A stretch of DNA of 32,983 nucleotides from an uncultured Lachnospiraceae bacterium (GTDB taxonomy: Bacteria; Bacillota; Clostridia; Lachnospirales; Lachnospiraceae). The position numbers and the translations under genes are program-made. The DNA is taken from assembly GCA_947586255.1 (NCBI GenBank), contig CANPXP010000032.1:1-32983 (forward strand), in the 5' to 3' direction. Shown in pieces: positions 22,824-32,983 of this stretch. How positions within the stretch are numbered: the first letter of the stretch is position 1; every line of letters starts with the position of its first letter. Under the pieces are notes generated by a model, which worked only from the letters and a program-made list of their open reading frames with translations, was not told the origin of the DNA and searched no databases.

Positions 22824-25049
22824 ATGCAGACGAAAGAGATGCCGGTCAAAGCAAAGATTATATATGTCCTCACGGTGTGTCTCGTCACGCTGCTCATCTG
22901 GCTGAGCAACGAGGGCGTCAGCCCGCTTGTATATACGGGCAGCGGCCTGCAGCATACGGTAGGACTGATCGATTCCGAGAACAATCTGGTCATTCAGGAG
23001 TCTGTGGCTGTCAACGGCGTTGTGGCGGGTACGCCGCAGTATGTCCTGAACAGGGGCGGTTACAGCGCGCAGCTTGCCTACAGCGCAGAGCGGCCGGATT
23101 CCGTTCTGGAGCTGTGGGAGCAAGGCAAAAAGGTGGCGGCATGGCCGCTCGATCCCGCGCTCTCGCAGACCACGGTTGATTTTACGCTGTCCAAGGACGC
23201 CAAGCAGCTGCAGCTGCGCGTCAACTACAGCGGGCAGGGCGCTTTGACGATCAGAGAATTGAGCCTGTCGCCGCACACCATATTTTATTCCGACACTTAT
23301 TTCTTTATGGCGCTGTTCCTGGCGGGCAGTCTGCTCGTGTGGCTGTATCGAAACGGCAGATTTGCGCGTCTGACAAGAGAGCAGCTGGTGAATTACAGTG
23401 TGATTCTGGGTGTGGCGGTGCTCGCCACAACGCCGATGATGCAGACCTATCTCTACAACGGGGACGACCTGTGCTATCATCTGGCGCGGCTGGAGGGATT
23501 AAAGGACGGTATTCTGGACGGACAGATTCCGGTGAATATTCAGCCGGACGGACTGCGGGGCAACGGCTACCTGAACGCCATGTACCCGTATCTGTTCCTG
23601 TATATCGGGGCATTTCTGAGAATCTGCCGCGTGTCGATCGGCCTGTCCTACAAGGTGCTGATCTTTCTGGCTAATCTGGGCTCGGCGGCGTGCGCGTATG
23701 TCGCGGTGCGTTCCATGTGCGGCTCCCGCAGGAGCGTCATGCTGGCGGTTGTGCTGTATACACTCATGCCGTACCGTTTTACCAATATTTTTTCCAGAGG
23801 GGATCTGGGCGAGACGCTGGCACTGATCTTCTGGCCGCTCATCATTGCGGGGATGTATCACATTGTCATGGGGGAGAGCCGTTACTGGTACTATCTGGTG
23901 ATCGGGATGAGCGGCGTGCTGCAGAGTCATATCCTGAGCGCGGCGTTTGCGGCGGTGTTCTGCGCGATCACCGCGCTGGTGTACTGCAGGCGCATTGTCC
24001 GCGAAAAGAGATACGGCAGGATCGGCAGGGCGGCAGGTTGGTTCTTCCTGCTGAATATGTGGTATCTTGTGCCGTTTGTGTACTACTATTTCAGAGAGAA
24101 CCTGAGCACGGAGGTGCTCAGATGGAGCGGGTATTTCGAGCAGTCCATCAACCCCTCCAACTTGACGCAGAGCATCAGCCTGTACAACAAACAGTATTTC
24201 TCCCTGGGGCTGGCGCTGATCGGCTGTGTGGGCGTCGGCGTTATATGGCTTCTGTGTGAGCGCGGAAAAGAGAGGAATGCCAGAGAAGGCTTCTGTCTGT
24301 ATCTGCTGGTGCTGGGCGGCTTCCTGACTTATATGACTACCGGCTATTTTCCCAGCAGGACGCTCCTTGCCTTCGGCTGGTTCCGGGATATTGTCACCAT
24401 GATTCAGTTCCCCTGGCGGTTTCTGGGGCCGGCGTGCGCATGTTTTCTGTTCGTGGGGGTGATCGGCCTGTCGGAGTCAGCGGTGTTAAGGCCCTACCGC
24501 AACGAGGTAGCCGCCGTGCTGGCCGGTCTGAGCCTGCTGGCGATTCTGTCGGTTCCGACGGACAACAGCCACATGCCTTACGCTAACGCCGAGTCGGTGG
24601 TATCCAAGGGACATGAGAGCAAGCTGGCGGCGAATATCGGGCTTTTCTATCCGTACGAATGGCGGCTGGACGGGGCGGCGGATGAGCGGCTGACCGAGAG
24701 CGTCATCGCGTCGGATTTTGATCGGATATCTGTCCGCGATTACCGGAAAAACGGCACGAAGGCGGAGGTTGTCTACACGGCGTCCGGAAGCGACGGTTAT
24801 CTGGAGCTGCCCATCCAGAATTATCTCGGCTATCGCGCGTATGACGAGACGGGCGCGAGGCTGCTGATAGAGCAGGGAACGGGAGGAAGAATGCGGTTGG
24901 CGGTGACAGGGGACGGCGCGGAACACAGAATATCCGTCCGCTATGGGCCGAATCCGCTGTTTATCGCGGCCGATATTGTCTCGGCATTGGCGCTGGCATA
25001 TTTGATTTTCAGGTGCGGGAGACGCGCAGGAGGGATATCGCATGAGTAA
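22824..25049 (+). CDS. Large multi-span membrane protein, YfhO / 6-PTPS-related type, possible GT-C glycosyltransferase
   Basis: A 741-residue membrane protein. After helix 1 (about residues 10-30) there is an external domain of ~130 residues with beta-rich composition. About twelve membrane spans follow, then a C-terminal external domain of ~130 residues and a final helix before a basic tail. The segments NGDDLCYHLARLEGLKDGI and FSRGDLGETLALIFWPLIIAG resemble the acidic loops of GT-C type membrane proteins annotated as YfhO or 6-PTPS-related. The function is not proven; a polyprenyl-phosphate-sugar dependent transferase is my best guess. ATG 22824 has GGAGAG close upstream; GTG 22785 and ATG 22794 are alternatives. 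It overlaps the following regulator gene by eight bases. Confidence 0.82.
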   Translation: MQTKEMPVKAKIIYVLTVCLVTLLIWLSNEGVSPLVYTGSGLQHTVGLIDSENNLVIQESVAVNGVVAGTPQYVLNRGGYSAQLAYSAERPDSVLELWEQGKKVAAWPLDPALSQTTVDFTLSKDAKQLQLRVNYSGQGALTIRELSLSPHTIFYSDTYFFMALFLAGSLLVWLYRNGRFARLTREQLVNYSVILGVAVLATTPMMQTYLYNGDDLCYHLARLEGLKDGILDGQIPVNIQPDGLRGNGYLNAMYPYLFLYIGAFLRICRVSIGLSYKVLIFLANLGSAACAYVAVRSMCGSRRSVMLAVVLYTLMPYRFTNIFSRGDLGETLALIFWPLIIAGMYHIVMGESRYWYYLVIGMSGVLQSHILSAAFAAVFCAITALVYCRRIVREKRYGRIGRAAGWFFLLNMWYLVPFVYYYFRENLSTEVLRWSGYFEQSINPSNLTQSISLYNKQYFSLGLALIGCVGVGVIWLLCERGKERNAREGFCLYLLVLGGFLTYMTTGYFPSRTLLAFGWFRDIVTMIQFPWRFLGPACACFLFVGVIGLSESAVLRPYRNEVAAVLAGLSLLAILSVPTDNSHMPYANAESVVSKGHESKLAANIGLFYPYEWRLDGAADERLTESVIASDFDRISVRDYRKNGTKAEVVYTASGSDGYLELPIQNYLGYRAYDETGARLLIEQGTGGRMRLAVTGDGAEHRISVRYGPNPLFIAADIVSALALAYLIFRCGRRAGGISHE

Positions 25050-25986
25050 TGTGGGGGGGGGTAAACGCAAGCGGGATATTCAGTTCCGATACTACGAAAT
25101 TCCGCAGAACGAACCCTGTCTCGCCCTGCTTGGGGAGGCGTGGGTACGGCCCTACGGCGACGGGGTCGACTGTCAGCACTTTCACAATTATATGGAGATC
25201 GGTTTCTGCCATGAAGGCAGGGGAATTGTGGAACTGGACGAGGAGCGCGCCCGGTATCAGGGGGATATGTTTACCGTGATTCCCAAGAACTATCCGCACA
25301 ACACGGAGAGCGAGAATTTCTCTCTGAGCAGCTGGGAGTACCTGTTCATAGATGTGGAAGCCCTTTTGCGGGAGGTTTACAGGGATAACAGTATCTACGG
25401 GGAAGAGCTTGCGGAACTGGTCAACGGCCGCGCGTGGGCTGTCAGCGCGTCGGAGTATCCGGAGGCGGCCGAACTGATCCTGAGAATCATGGAGGAGATG
25501 CGCTGCAAGCAGGAGTTTTACTACGAGAGCGTGCGGGGGCTGCTGTTTGCGCTTCTGATCAACATTGCGCGCATGAACGATAAGGCCTCGGACAAAGTCA
25601 GGCGTCAGAGCAGCGGCGTATCGCAGATGACGGTGGCGCTGCACCATATCGGCAAACATTACGCGGAAGACATGACGATCGGGGATCTCGCGGCAGTGAG
25701 CCATATGTCGGAGACGCATTTCCGCCGGGTCTTTCAGAAAGCCATGAATATGACGCCGTCCGATTATCTGAACCTGGTGCGGGTGCAGATGGCCTGCGAG
25801 TATATGAAGAAATCCTCGGACAGCATGGAACTGGTGGCCGAAAAGTGCGGTTTTCAGTCGGTGTCTACCTTCAACAGGAATTTCAAGAAGGTGCTGGGGA
25901 TCACGCCGTATCAGTGGAAGATTCATCCGGAAAATTATGAGGCGAAACTGCAGAATTATAAAATTTCCGCTTACAGGGGCTGGTGA
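25042..25986 (+). CDS. AraC-family transcriptional regulator with N-terminal cupin domain
   Basis: A 314-residue regulator. The N-terminal half has a cupin-like sensor with HFHNYMEIGFCHEGRG (about residues 47-62) and GDMFTVIPKNYPHNTES. The C-terminal ~100 residues have two helix-turn-helix motifs: MTIGDLAAVSHMSETHFRRVFQ and LVAEKCGFQSVSTFNRNFKK, followed by GITPYQWK. It probably senses a sugar and activates the uptake operon that starts 250 bases downstream. AGGAGGG seven bases before ATG 25042 is strong. The start overlaps the previous stop by eight bases. Codons 4-7 hold nine consecutive G (25053-25061), where strand slippage would shift the frame and abolish the protein. Confidence 0.93.
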   Translation: MSNVGGGKRKRDIQFRYYEIPQNEPCLALLGEAWVRPYGDGVDCQHFHNYMEIGFCHEGRGIVELDEERARYQGDMFTVIPKNYPHNTESENFSLSSWEYLFIDVEALLREVYRDNSIYGEELAELVNGRAWAVSASEYPEAAELILRIMEEMRCKQEFYYESVRGLLFALLINIARMNDKASDKVRRQSSGVSQMTVALHHIGKHYAEDMTIGDLAAVSHMSETHFRRVFQKAMNMTPSDYLNLVRVQMACEYMKKSSDSMELVAEKCGFQSVSTFNRNFKKVLGITPYQWKIHPENYEAKLQNYKISAYRGW

Positions 25987-26107
25987 GCCGACAGCGCAAT
26001 TTTCAATCATTGCCAATTTAATTACGTAATCGTTTAAGATACACATTCGTGGTCGAATTTGCATCTTTTTTGATTTTTGCTAACAACATAGAACAGGTGT
26101 GAGGGGT

Positions 26108-26113
26108 TATAAT
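26108..26113 (+). promoter_or_regulatory. Candidate -10 of the sugar-uptake operon
   Basis: A consensus TATAAT sits at 26108-26113 with no acceptable -35 at 16-18 bases, as expected for a promoter needing an activator such as the adjacent AraC-family protein. It predicts a leader of over 110 bases. TATACT (26182-26187) is a second -10-like site, also without a good -35. Confidence 0.4.
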
Positions 26114-26197
26114 GCATACATAATCAATTAAAAACGAGGGAAAGTTATACAAAATGACGAAAAAACTCGAAAAAAATTGATTATACTGAACTGAAAA

Positions 26198-26212
26198 TGC
26201 ACGCAATGTGCA
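26198..26212. promoter_or_regulatory. Operator-like dyad before the binding-protein gene
   Basis: TGCAC-GCAAT-GTGCA is a perfect five-base dyad with a five-base centre, in the leader 24 bases before the start codon at 26237. Upstream in the same gap are the palindrome ATTACGTAAT (26021-26030) and TGACGAA (26155-26161). Any could be a regulator site; none is proven. Confidence 0.35.
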
Positions 26213-26236
26213 CAAAATGAATGGGAGGAAACAGAA

Positions 26237-27622
26237 ATGAAAAGAAAGATTTTGGCGGCGGTTCTTGCGTCCACAATGATTCTTTCGCTGGTAGGCTGCG
26301 GCGGCGGATCGGCTGATTCCGCAGGTACGGCGGACACCGGCGCGGCTGCGGACAGCGGTGCGGCGGCAGACACGGGAGCGGCTGCGGACACGGGCGCTGC
26401 GGACAGCGGCGATGCGGCTGCGGCAGGCGGCGAGACGCTTACCGTATGGTGCTGGGATCCGGCGTTCAACATGAACGCTATGTATGAGGCGGAGAAGGTT
26501 TACCAGAAGGATCATCCGGACTTTAAACTGAACGTGATTGAGACCCCTTGGGAAGATGTACAGACCAAGATCACCACGGCTGCGGCTTCAGGCGATCTGA
26601 GCACGCTGCCCGACATTGTTCTGATGCAGGACAACGCTTTCCAGAAAAACGTTATCAGCTACCCCGACGCTTTTGTAGACCTGACAAACAGCGGGATTGA
26701 CTTCTCGCAGTTCGCGGCCGGCAAGGCGGGCTACTCTATCGTCAACGGCGCAAACTACGGCGTTCCTTTTGATAACGGCGCTGTAGTCGGCTGCTACCGC
26801 ACCGACGTGCTCGAGCAGGCGGGTCTGACGGTGGACGACTTCACGGATATCACATGGGATCAGTACATCGAGAACGGCAAGAAAGTTCTGGATGCGACAG
26901 GCAAGCCCCTCATTTCCATGCAGGCCGGCGAGTGCGATCTGATCATGATGATGCTGCAGTCTGCGGGCGCATCTCTCTTCAATGAGGACGGCACCGCAAA
27001 TATCGTTGACAATGACACGCTGAAGGCTGTCATGGAGACCTACAAGGCGCTGAAGGATTCCGGCGTGCTGGTTGAGGTAAACAGTTGGGATGAGTATGTA
27101 GGTTCCTTCGTGAGCGGCGATGTGGCAGGCACGGTCAACGGCTGCTGGATTCTGGCATCTATCCAGACGGCGGAGGATCAGGCAGGCAACTGGGCGATCA
27201 CCAATATGCCGAGCCTGGTAGGCGTGAGCAGCGCTACCAACTACTCCAACAACGGCGGTTCCTCCTGGGCGGTAACTGCCAACTGCCAGAACACGGATCT
27301 CGCATTTGACTTCCTGGCAAGCACCTTCGCGGGCAGCACGGAGCTGTATGACAACATCCTTCCGAGCGGCGCTCTGGCGACATGGGCTCCGGCAGGCGAT
27401 TCCGACGCATACGGCGTAGGCAATGACTTCTTCGGCGGCGACGCGGTTTCCGCTAAGATCGTAGAGTACTCCACAAAGGTACCCTCCAACATCACGGGCG
27501 TATATTACTACGAGGCGCGTGACGCGGTTGCTACGGCGATCACAAACTATATCAACGGTTCCGATCTTGAGACTGAGCTGCAGACCGCTGCAGATACCGT
27601 AAACTTCAATATGGGACAGTAG
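26237..27622 (+). CDS. Sugar ABC transporter substrate-binding lipoprotein (family 1)
   Basis: A 461-residue solute-binding protein of the CUT1 sugar uptake class. The signal peptide ends in the lipobox LVGC, with Cys21 for lipidation. Residues 22-65 are a low-complexity linker built of five Ala/Asp/Gly/Ser/Thr repeats, which would hold the protein away from the membrane. The mature domain starts ETLTVWCWDPAFN and contains PDIVLMQDNAF, GVPFDNGAVVGCYRTD and GTVNGCWILASI, which fit the family's hinge and ligand regions. GGGAGG before the ATG is strong. Two permease genes follow after a hairpin. Beside a beta-galactosidase, the ligand is probably a galactoside or oligosaccharide, an inference from context only. 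Confidence 0.94.
   Translation: MKRKILAAVLASTMILSLVGCGGGSADSAGTADTGAAADSGAAADTGAAADTGAADSGDAAAAGGETLTVWCWDPAFNMNAMYEAEKVYQKDHPDFKLNVIETPWEDVQTKITTAAASGDLSTLPDIVLMQDNAFQKNVISYPDAFVDLTNSGIDFSQFAAGKAGYSIVNGANYGVPFDNGAVVGCYRTDVLEQAGLTVDDFTDITWDQYIENGKKVLDATGKPLISMQAGECDLIMMMLQSAGASLFNEDGTANIVDNDTLKAVMETYKALKDSGVLVEVNSWDEYVGSFVSGDVAGTVNGCWILASIQTAEDQAGNWAITNMPSLVGVSSATNYSNNGGSSWAVTANCQNTDLAFDFLASTFAGSTELYDNILPSGALATWAPAGDSDAYGVGNDFFGGDAVSAKIVEYSTKVPSNITGVYYYEARDAVATAITNYINGSDLETELQTAADTVNFNMGQ
26333..26410 (+). repeat. In-frame 18-base tandem repeats in the lipoprotein linker
   Basis: Three full 18-base units start at 26333, 26351 and 26369, then a 15-base unit at 26387 and a 9-base remnant at 26402. 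They encode D-[TS]-G-A-A-A. Synonymous differences between units suggest that the repeat has drifted or is selected at protein level. Slippage by whole units would change linker length without breaking the frame. Confidence 0.85.
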
Positions 27623-27637
27623 TATGCGGCATAACAG

Positions 27638-27686
27638 ATAAGACACAGGGGGAATAGTTCTAACCGGCTGTTCCCCCTTATCTTAT
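27638..27686 (+). terminator. Attenuator-type hairpin between binding protein and permeases
   Basis: AGGGGGAATAG (27647-27657) pairs with CTGTTCCCCCT (27668-27678) with one G-T pair over a 10-base loop. ATAAGA (27638-27643) and TCTTAT (27681-27686) can extend it past an internal loop. The tail is U-rich but interrupted. This is the usual place for partial termination that gives more binding protein than permease. Confidence 0.7.
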
Positions 27687-27745
27687 ATCACGGCAAATGA
27701 AAGTGAGAGAAGGTACTTTCGATACAGGGAAAAGGAGGGATTATT

Positions 27746-28639
27746 TTGAGCAAACCGTCAAAGAAAATGACGCTGTACAGGAAACATAATCTGACGGGAT
27801 GGCTGTTTCTCGCTCCGGGCGCGCTCTTGATCTTGTTCATGAGTTTCGTGCCGATGTTCAGGGCTTTGATGCTGTCCTTTATGACAGGTGTCGGCGCTTC
27901 GATGAAGAACTGCGGACTCCTGAATTACACACGAATGTTCAAGGACACGGTATTTATCCAGTCCATTAAAAATACATTTTTCTATCTGATTATTCAGGTG
28001 CCGCTCATGCTGATCTTCGCGCTGATTCTGGCTTCTATCCTGAACAACAGAAATCTGCGGTGCAAGGGGCTGTTTAGGACCATGATCTTTCTGCCCTGCG
28101 CGACTTCGCTGGTGGCGTATGCGGTTATTTTCCGCTCGCTGTTCGCCAACAACGGCATTGTCAATCTGGTGCTTATGAAACTCGGTATTCTGGACGCGCC
28201 CTACTCTTTCCTGACCAATATGTGGAGCGCAAGGATCGTTATCATTATCGCGCTTCTCTGGCGCTGGACGGGATACAATATGGTATTCTATCTGGCGGGC
28301 CTGCAGAATATCGAGTACTCTGTCTATGAGGCGGCCAAGATCGACGGCGCGTCGGCCGTGCAGTCGTTCTTCCGCATCACTGTGCCGCTCTTGAAACCTA
28401 CGATTCTGCTGACGGCGATTATGTCTACCAACGGCACGCTGCAGCTGTTCGATGAATCTGTCAACCTGACGGACGGCGGCCCTGCCAACGCGTCGATCAC
28501 GATGTCGCACTATATCTACAATATGTCGTTTAAGTATGTGCCGAACTTCGGGTATGCGGCGGCCATGTCCTTCCTGATCCTGATCCTGGTTGCCATTCTG
28601 GCATTCATGCAGATGAAAGTAGGTGATAAGCGTGATTAA
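27746..28639 (+). CDS. Sugar ABC transporter permease (MalF-like)
   Basis: A 297-residue inner permease subunit with six predicted membrane helices, the first in GWLFLAPGALLILFMSFVP. The cytoplasmic EAA loop that docks the ATPase is seen as YEAAKIDGASAVQSFFRITV (Glu195 starts EAA), with the conserved downstream Pro. The start codon is TTG at 27746: AAAGGAGG lies seven bases before it and the family N-terminus fits; the later ATG at 27767 has no such site. It ends by overlapping the next permease gene. Together with the following subunit it forms the channel for the sugar delivered by the lipoprotein. Confidence 0.94.
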   Translation: MSKPSKKMTLYRKHNLTGWLFLAPGALLILFMSFVPMFRALMLSFMTGVGASMKNCGLLNYTRMFKDTVFIQSIKNTFFYLIIQVPLMLIFALILASILNNRNLRCKGLFRTMIFLPCATSLVAYAVIFRSLFANNGIVNLVLMKLGILDAPYSFLTNMWSARIVIIIALLWRWTGYNMVFYLAGLQNIEYSVYEAAKIDGASAVQSFFRITVPLLKPTILLTAIMSTNGTLQLFDESVNLTDGGPANASITMSHYIYNMSFKYVPNFGYAAAMSFLILILVAILAFMQMKVGDKRD

Positions 28640-29438
28640 ATTCAAACGGTTTTTGATGTATGCCTTCCTGTGCGTCGTATCATTTTTCTCCGTGTTCCCG
28701 CTGTACTGGATGGTAAGCGCCGCCACCAACAAGAGCGCAGAGGTAATCAGCGGACGCCTGGTGCCGGGCACCTATTTTATACAGAATTTCAAGGCGCTCA
28801 TGGCCAATCAGAATGTGGGGAGAGCGCTGGGCAACTCCTTTAAGTACGCGATCATCCTGACACTCGTCTCGCTGGTGATCAGCTCGCTTGCGGGCTACGG
28901 ATTTGAGATTTACCACGACAAGGCCAAAGATATGGTGATGAATATCATCCTGCTGGCAATGATGGTTCCCTTCGTGGCGACGATGATCCCCCTGTTCCAG
29001 ATGTTCTCCACGGCGGGGTGGCTCAACTCCACAATAGGATTTATCCTGCCCACAATATCGACGCCGTTCCTCATCATGATGTTCAGGCAGAGCGCGCGGT
29101 CGTTTCCGCATGATATTATGGAGGCGGCAAGAATAGACGGCCTTTCCGAGATACGCATCTTCTTCCAGATGTTTATACCTACCATGCGCTCCACCTATGC
29201 GGCGGCGATGACGATCACTTTCATGAATGCGTGGAACAGCTACCTGTGGCCCAAGGTCATCATGACGGATGCGACGAGCCAGACGATGCCGATGGTAGTG
29301 GCGAACCTGACACAGGGCTATGTGACCGATTACGGTATGCTGATGCTGGCGGTACTGATCTGTACGCTGCCCACGGCGATCGTATTCTTCTGCCTGCAAA
29401 ATGCGTTTGCGGAAGGTATCACAGGTGCGGTAAAATAG
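28632..29438 (+). CDS. Sugar ABC transporter permease (MalG-like)
   Basis: A 268-residue permease of the MalG type with about six helices, beginning near FLMYAFLCVVSFFSVFPLYWMV. The EAA loop reads MEAARIDGLSEIRIFFQMFIP with Glu164 opening the motif. WNSYLWPKVI, typical of the family, lies in the segment after it. The start is GTG: 28632 has AGGTGAT just upstream, while GTG 28623 lacks a site; either overlaps the end of the preceding permease gene. No ATP-binding subunit gene is in the operon or window, so a shared MsmX-type ATPase encoded elsewhere probably drives transport, as in many Firmicutes. Confidence 0.93.
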   Translation: MIKFKRFLMYAFLCVVSFFSVFPLYWMVSAATNKSAEVISGRLVPGTYFIQNFKALMANQNVGRALGNSFKYAIILTLVSLVISSLAGYGFEIYHDKAKDMVMNIILLAMMVPFVATMIPLFQMFSTAGWLNSTIGFILPTISTPFLIMMFRQSARSFPHDIMEAARIDGLSEIRIFFQMFIPTMRSTYAAAMTITFMNAWNSYLWPKVIMTDATSQTMPMVVANLTQGYVTDYGMLMLAVLICTLPTAIVFFCLQNAFAEGITGAVK

Positions 29439-29450
29439 AGAAAAAGATAA

Positions 29451-32522
<3,072 letters not shown>

Positions 32523-32537
32523 GAGACGTAATTGGGA

Positions 32538-32574
32538 ACATCCCGTCTGTGCGAGTCGCAGGCGGGGTGTTTTT
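32538..32574 (+). terminator. Intrinsic terminator of the sugar-uptake operon
   Basis: ACATCCCGTCTG (32538-32549) pairs with CAGGCGGGGTGT (32559-32570) with two G-T pairs over a 9-base loop, followed by TTTT. It lies 16 bases after the lacZ stop and directly abuts the promoter of the next gene. Confidence 0.85.
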
Positions 32575-32576
32575 GG

Positions 32577-32605
32577 TTGCTGTAAAAACGGGATTATGCT
32601 ATAAT
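32577..32605 (+). promoter_or_regulatory. Promoter of the partial glycosyltransferase gene
   Basis: TTGCTG (32577-32582), 17 bases, then a consensus TATAAT (32600-32605) with TG at 32597-32598 (extended -10). The start codon at 32635 gives a leader of about 22 bases. It shows that a new transcription unit begins here. Confidence 0.7.
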
Positions 32606-32634
32606 CGACGCAAAAGAAAAGCGGATTGATCAGT

Positions 32635-32983
32635 ATGAAACTCAGTATTATCGTGCCGGTCTACAATACGGCCTCCGACGGAAAATTGGAATATTGTATG
32701 GATTCTCTCGTGGCGCAGGAACTGGAAGACTATGAGATCATCGCGGTGGACGACTGTTCGACGGATGGCTCCTATGCGATTCTGCAGGATTATGAGAGAA
32801 GATTTCCGTCCAGAGTTCGGGCGGTGCACTCCGAGGTGAACAGACATCAGGGCGGGGCGAAGAATATCGGCCTGAAACTGGCGCGGGGGGAGTGGATCGG
32901 ATTTATCGACAGCGACGACTGGATTGCGCCGGACATGTACAGGAGGCTGATCGGGCGGGCGGAGGAGACGGGGGCCGACCTCG
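32635..32983 (+). CDS. Glycosyltransferase family 2, N-terminal part (runs off the right edge)
   Basis: The first 116 codons of a GT-A glycosyltransferase, uninterrupted to the window end. It reads KLSIIVPVYNTASDGKLEYC, then IAVDDCSTDGS, HQGGAKNIGLKLARGEW and the metal site FIDSDDWIAPDMY, all standard GT2 blocks in the right order. The ATG at 32635 follows a strong promoter, although the ribosome binding site is weak (GATTGATCAG region only). It starts a new unit after the beta-galactosidase operon, so surface-glycan genes probably resume to the right. The product's length and sugar cannot be judged. Confidence 0.88.
   Translation, partial: MKLSIIVPVYNTASDGKLEYCMDSLVAQELEDYEIIAVDDCSTDGSYAILQDYERRFPSRVRAVHSEVNRHQGGAKNIGLKLARGEWIGFIDSDDWIAPDMYRRLIGRAEETGADL

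Noticed and set aside
26333-26410. Tandem repeats as a CRISPR or mobile-element trace
   Set aside because: Units are directly adjacent, in frame and encode a lipoprotein linker; there are no spacers, terminal repeats or transposase genes.

Overview
The window looks like a chromosomal segment of a spore-forming member of the Clostridia, most likely Lachnospiraceae. This rests on protein-family resemblance, strong AGGAGG-type ribosome binding sites, a free-standing Spo0A effector domain, a DUF3048 lipoprotein, an EpsG-type polymerase and a CUT1 sugar transporter without its own ATPase. Coding DNA is fairly GC-rich, and most genes read rightward. I could run no database search, so every family name comes from motifs and recalled resemblance.

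Layout. 1-79 is the 3' end of a 23S rRNA gene, followed without a 5S gene by tRNA-Asn, tRNA-Glu and tRNA-Cys and a terminator. 549-4686 has its own promoter and carries a polytopic membrane protein and two CDP-sugar enzymes (RfbH-like 3-dehydratase, RfbG-like 4,6-dehydratase). A two-sided terminator separates these from a leftward DUF3048 lipoprotein gene, whose promoter sits inside an inverted repeat. 6109-9256 makes nucleotide deoxysugars: an RfbD-like reductase, then GDP-mannose 4,6-dehydratase and GDP-fucose synthase. 9276-9832 is a self-contained unit with an inverted repeat on its promoter, a 126-residue Spo0A effector domain with no receiver, and a terminator.

9891-20380 is a tightly packed ten-gene exopolysaccharide or capsule operon: a GtrB-like polyprenyl-phosphate sugar transferase, a priming sugar-phosphate transferase, a Wzz-like co-polymerase, an EpsG/Wzy-like polymerase and six further glycosyltransferases. 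A new promoter then drives PseB- and PseC-like enzymes, a 741-residue membrane protein and an AraC-family regulator with a run of nine G just after its start. 26108-32522 is a sugar-uptake operon: lipoprotein binding protein, two permeases and a GH2 beta-galactosidase. A final glycosyltransferase with its own promoter runs off the right edge, so polysaccharide genes probably continue.

How it fits together. The enzymes supply activated deoxysugars (GDP-fucose, probably a CDP-deoxyhexose, a UDP-4-amino-deoxysugar). The priming enzyme and glycosyltransferases build a lipid-linked repeat unit, and EpsG and the Wzz-like protein polymerise it. No flippase, no complete CDP-, dTDP- or pseudaminic-acid pathway and no tyrosine kinase is present here, so missing steps must lie to the right or elsewhere. 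The items most worth a second look are the receiver-less Spo0A protein with its dyad promoter and possible target site at the next operon, the poly-G run in the AraC gene, and the GtrB/large-membrane-protein combination.
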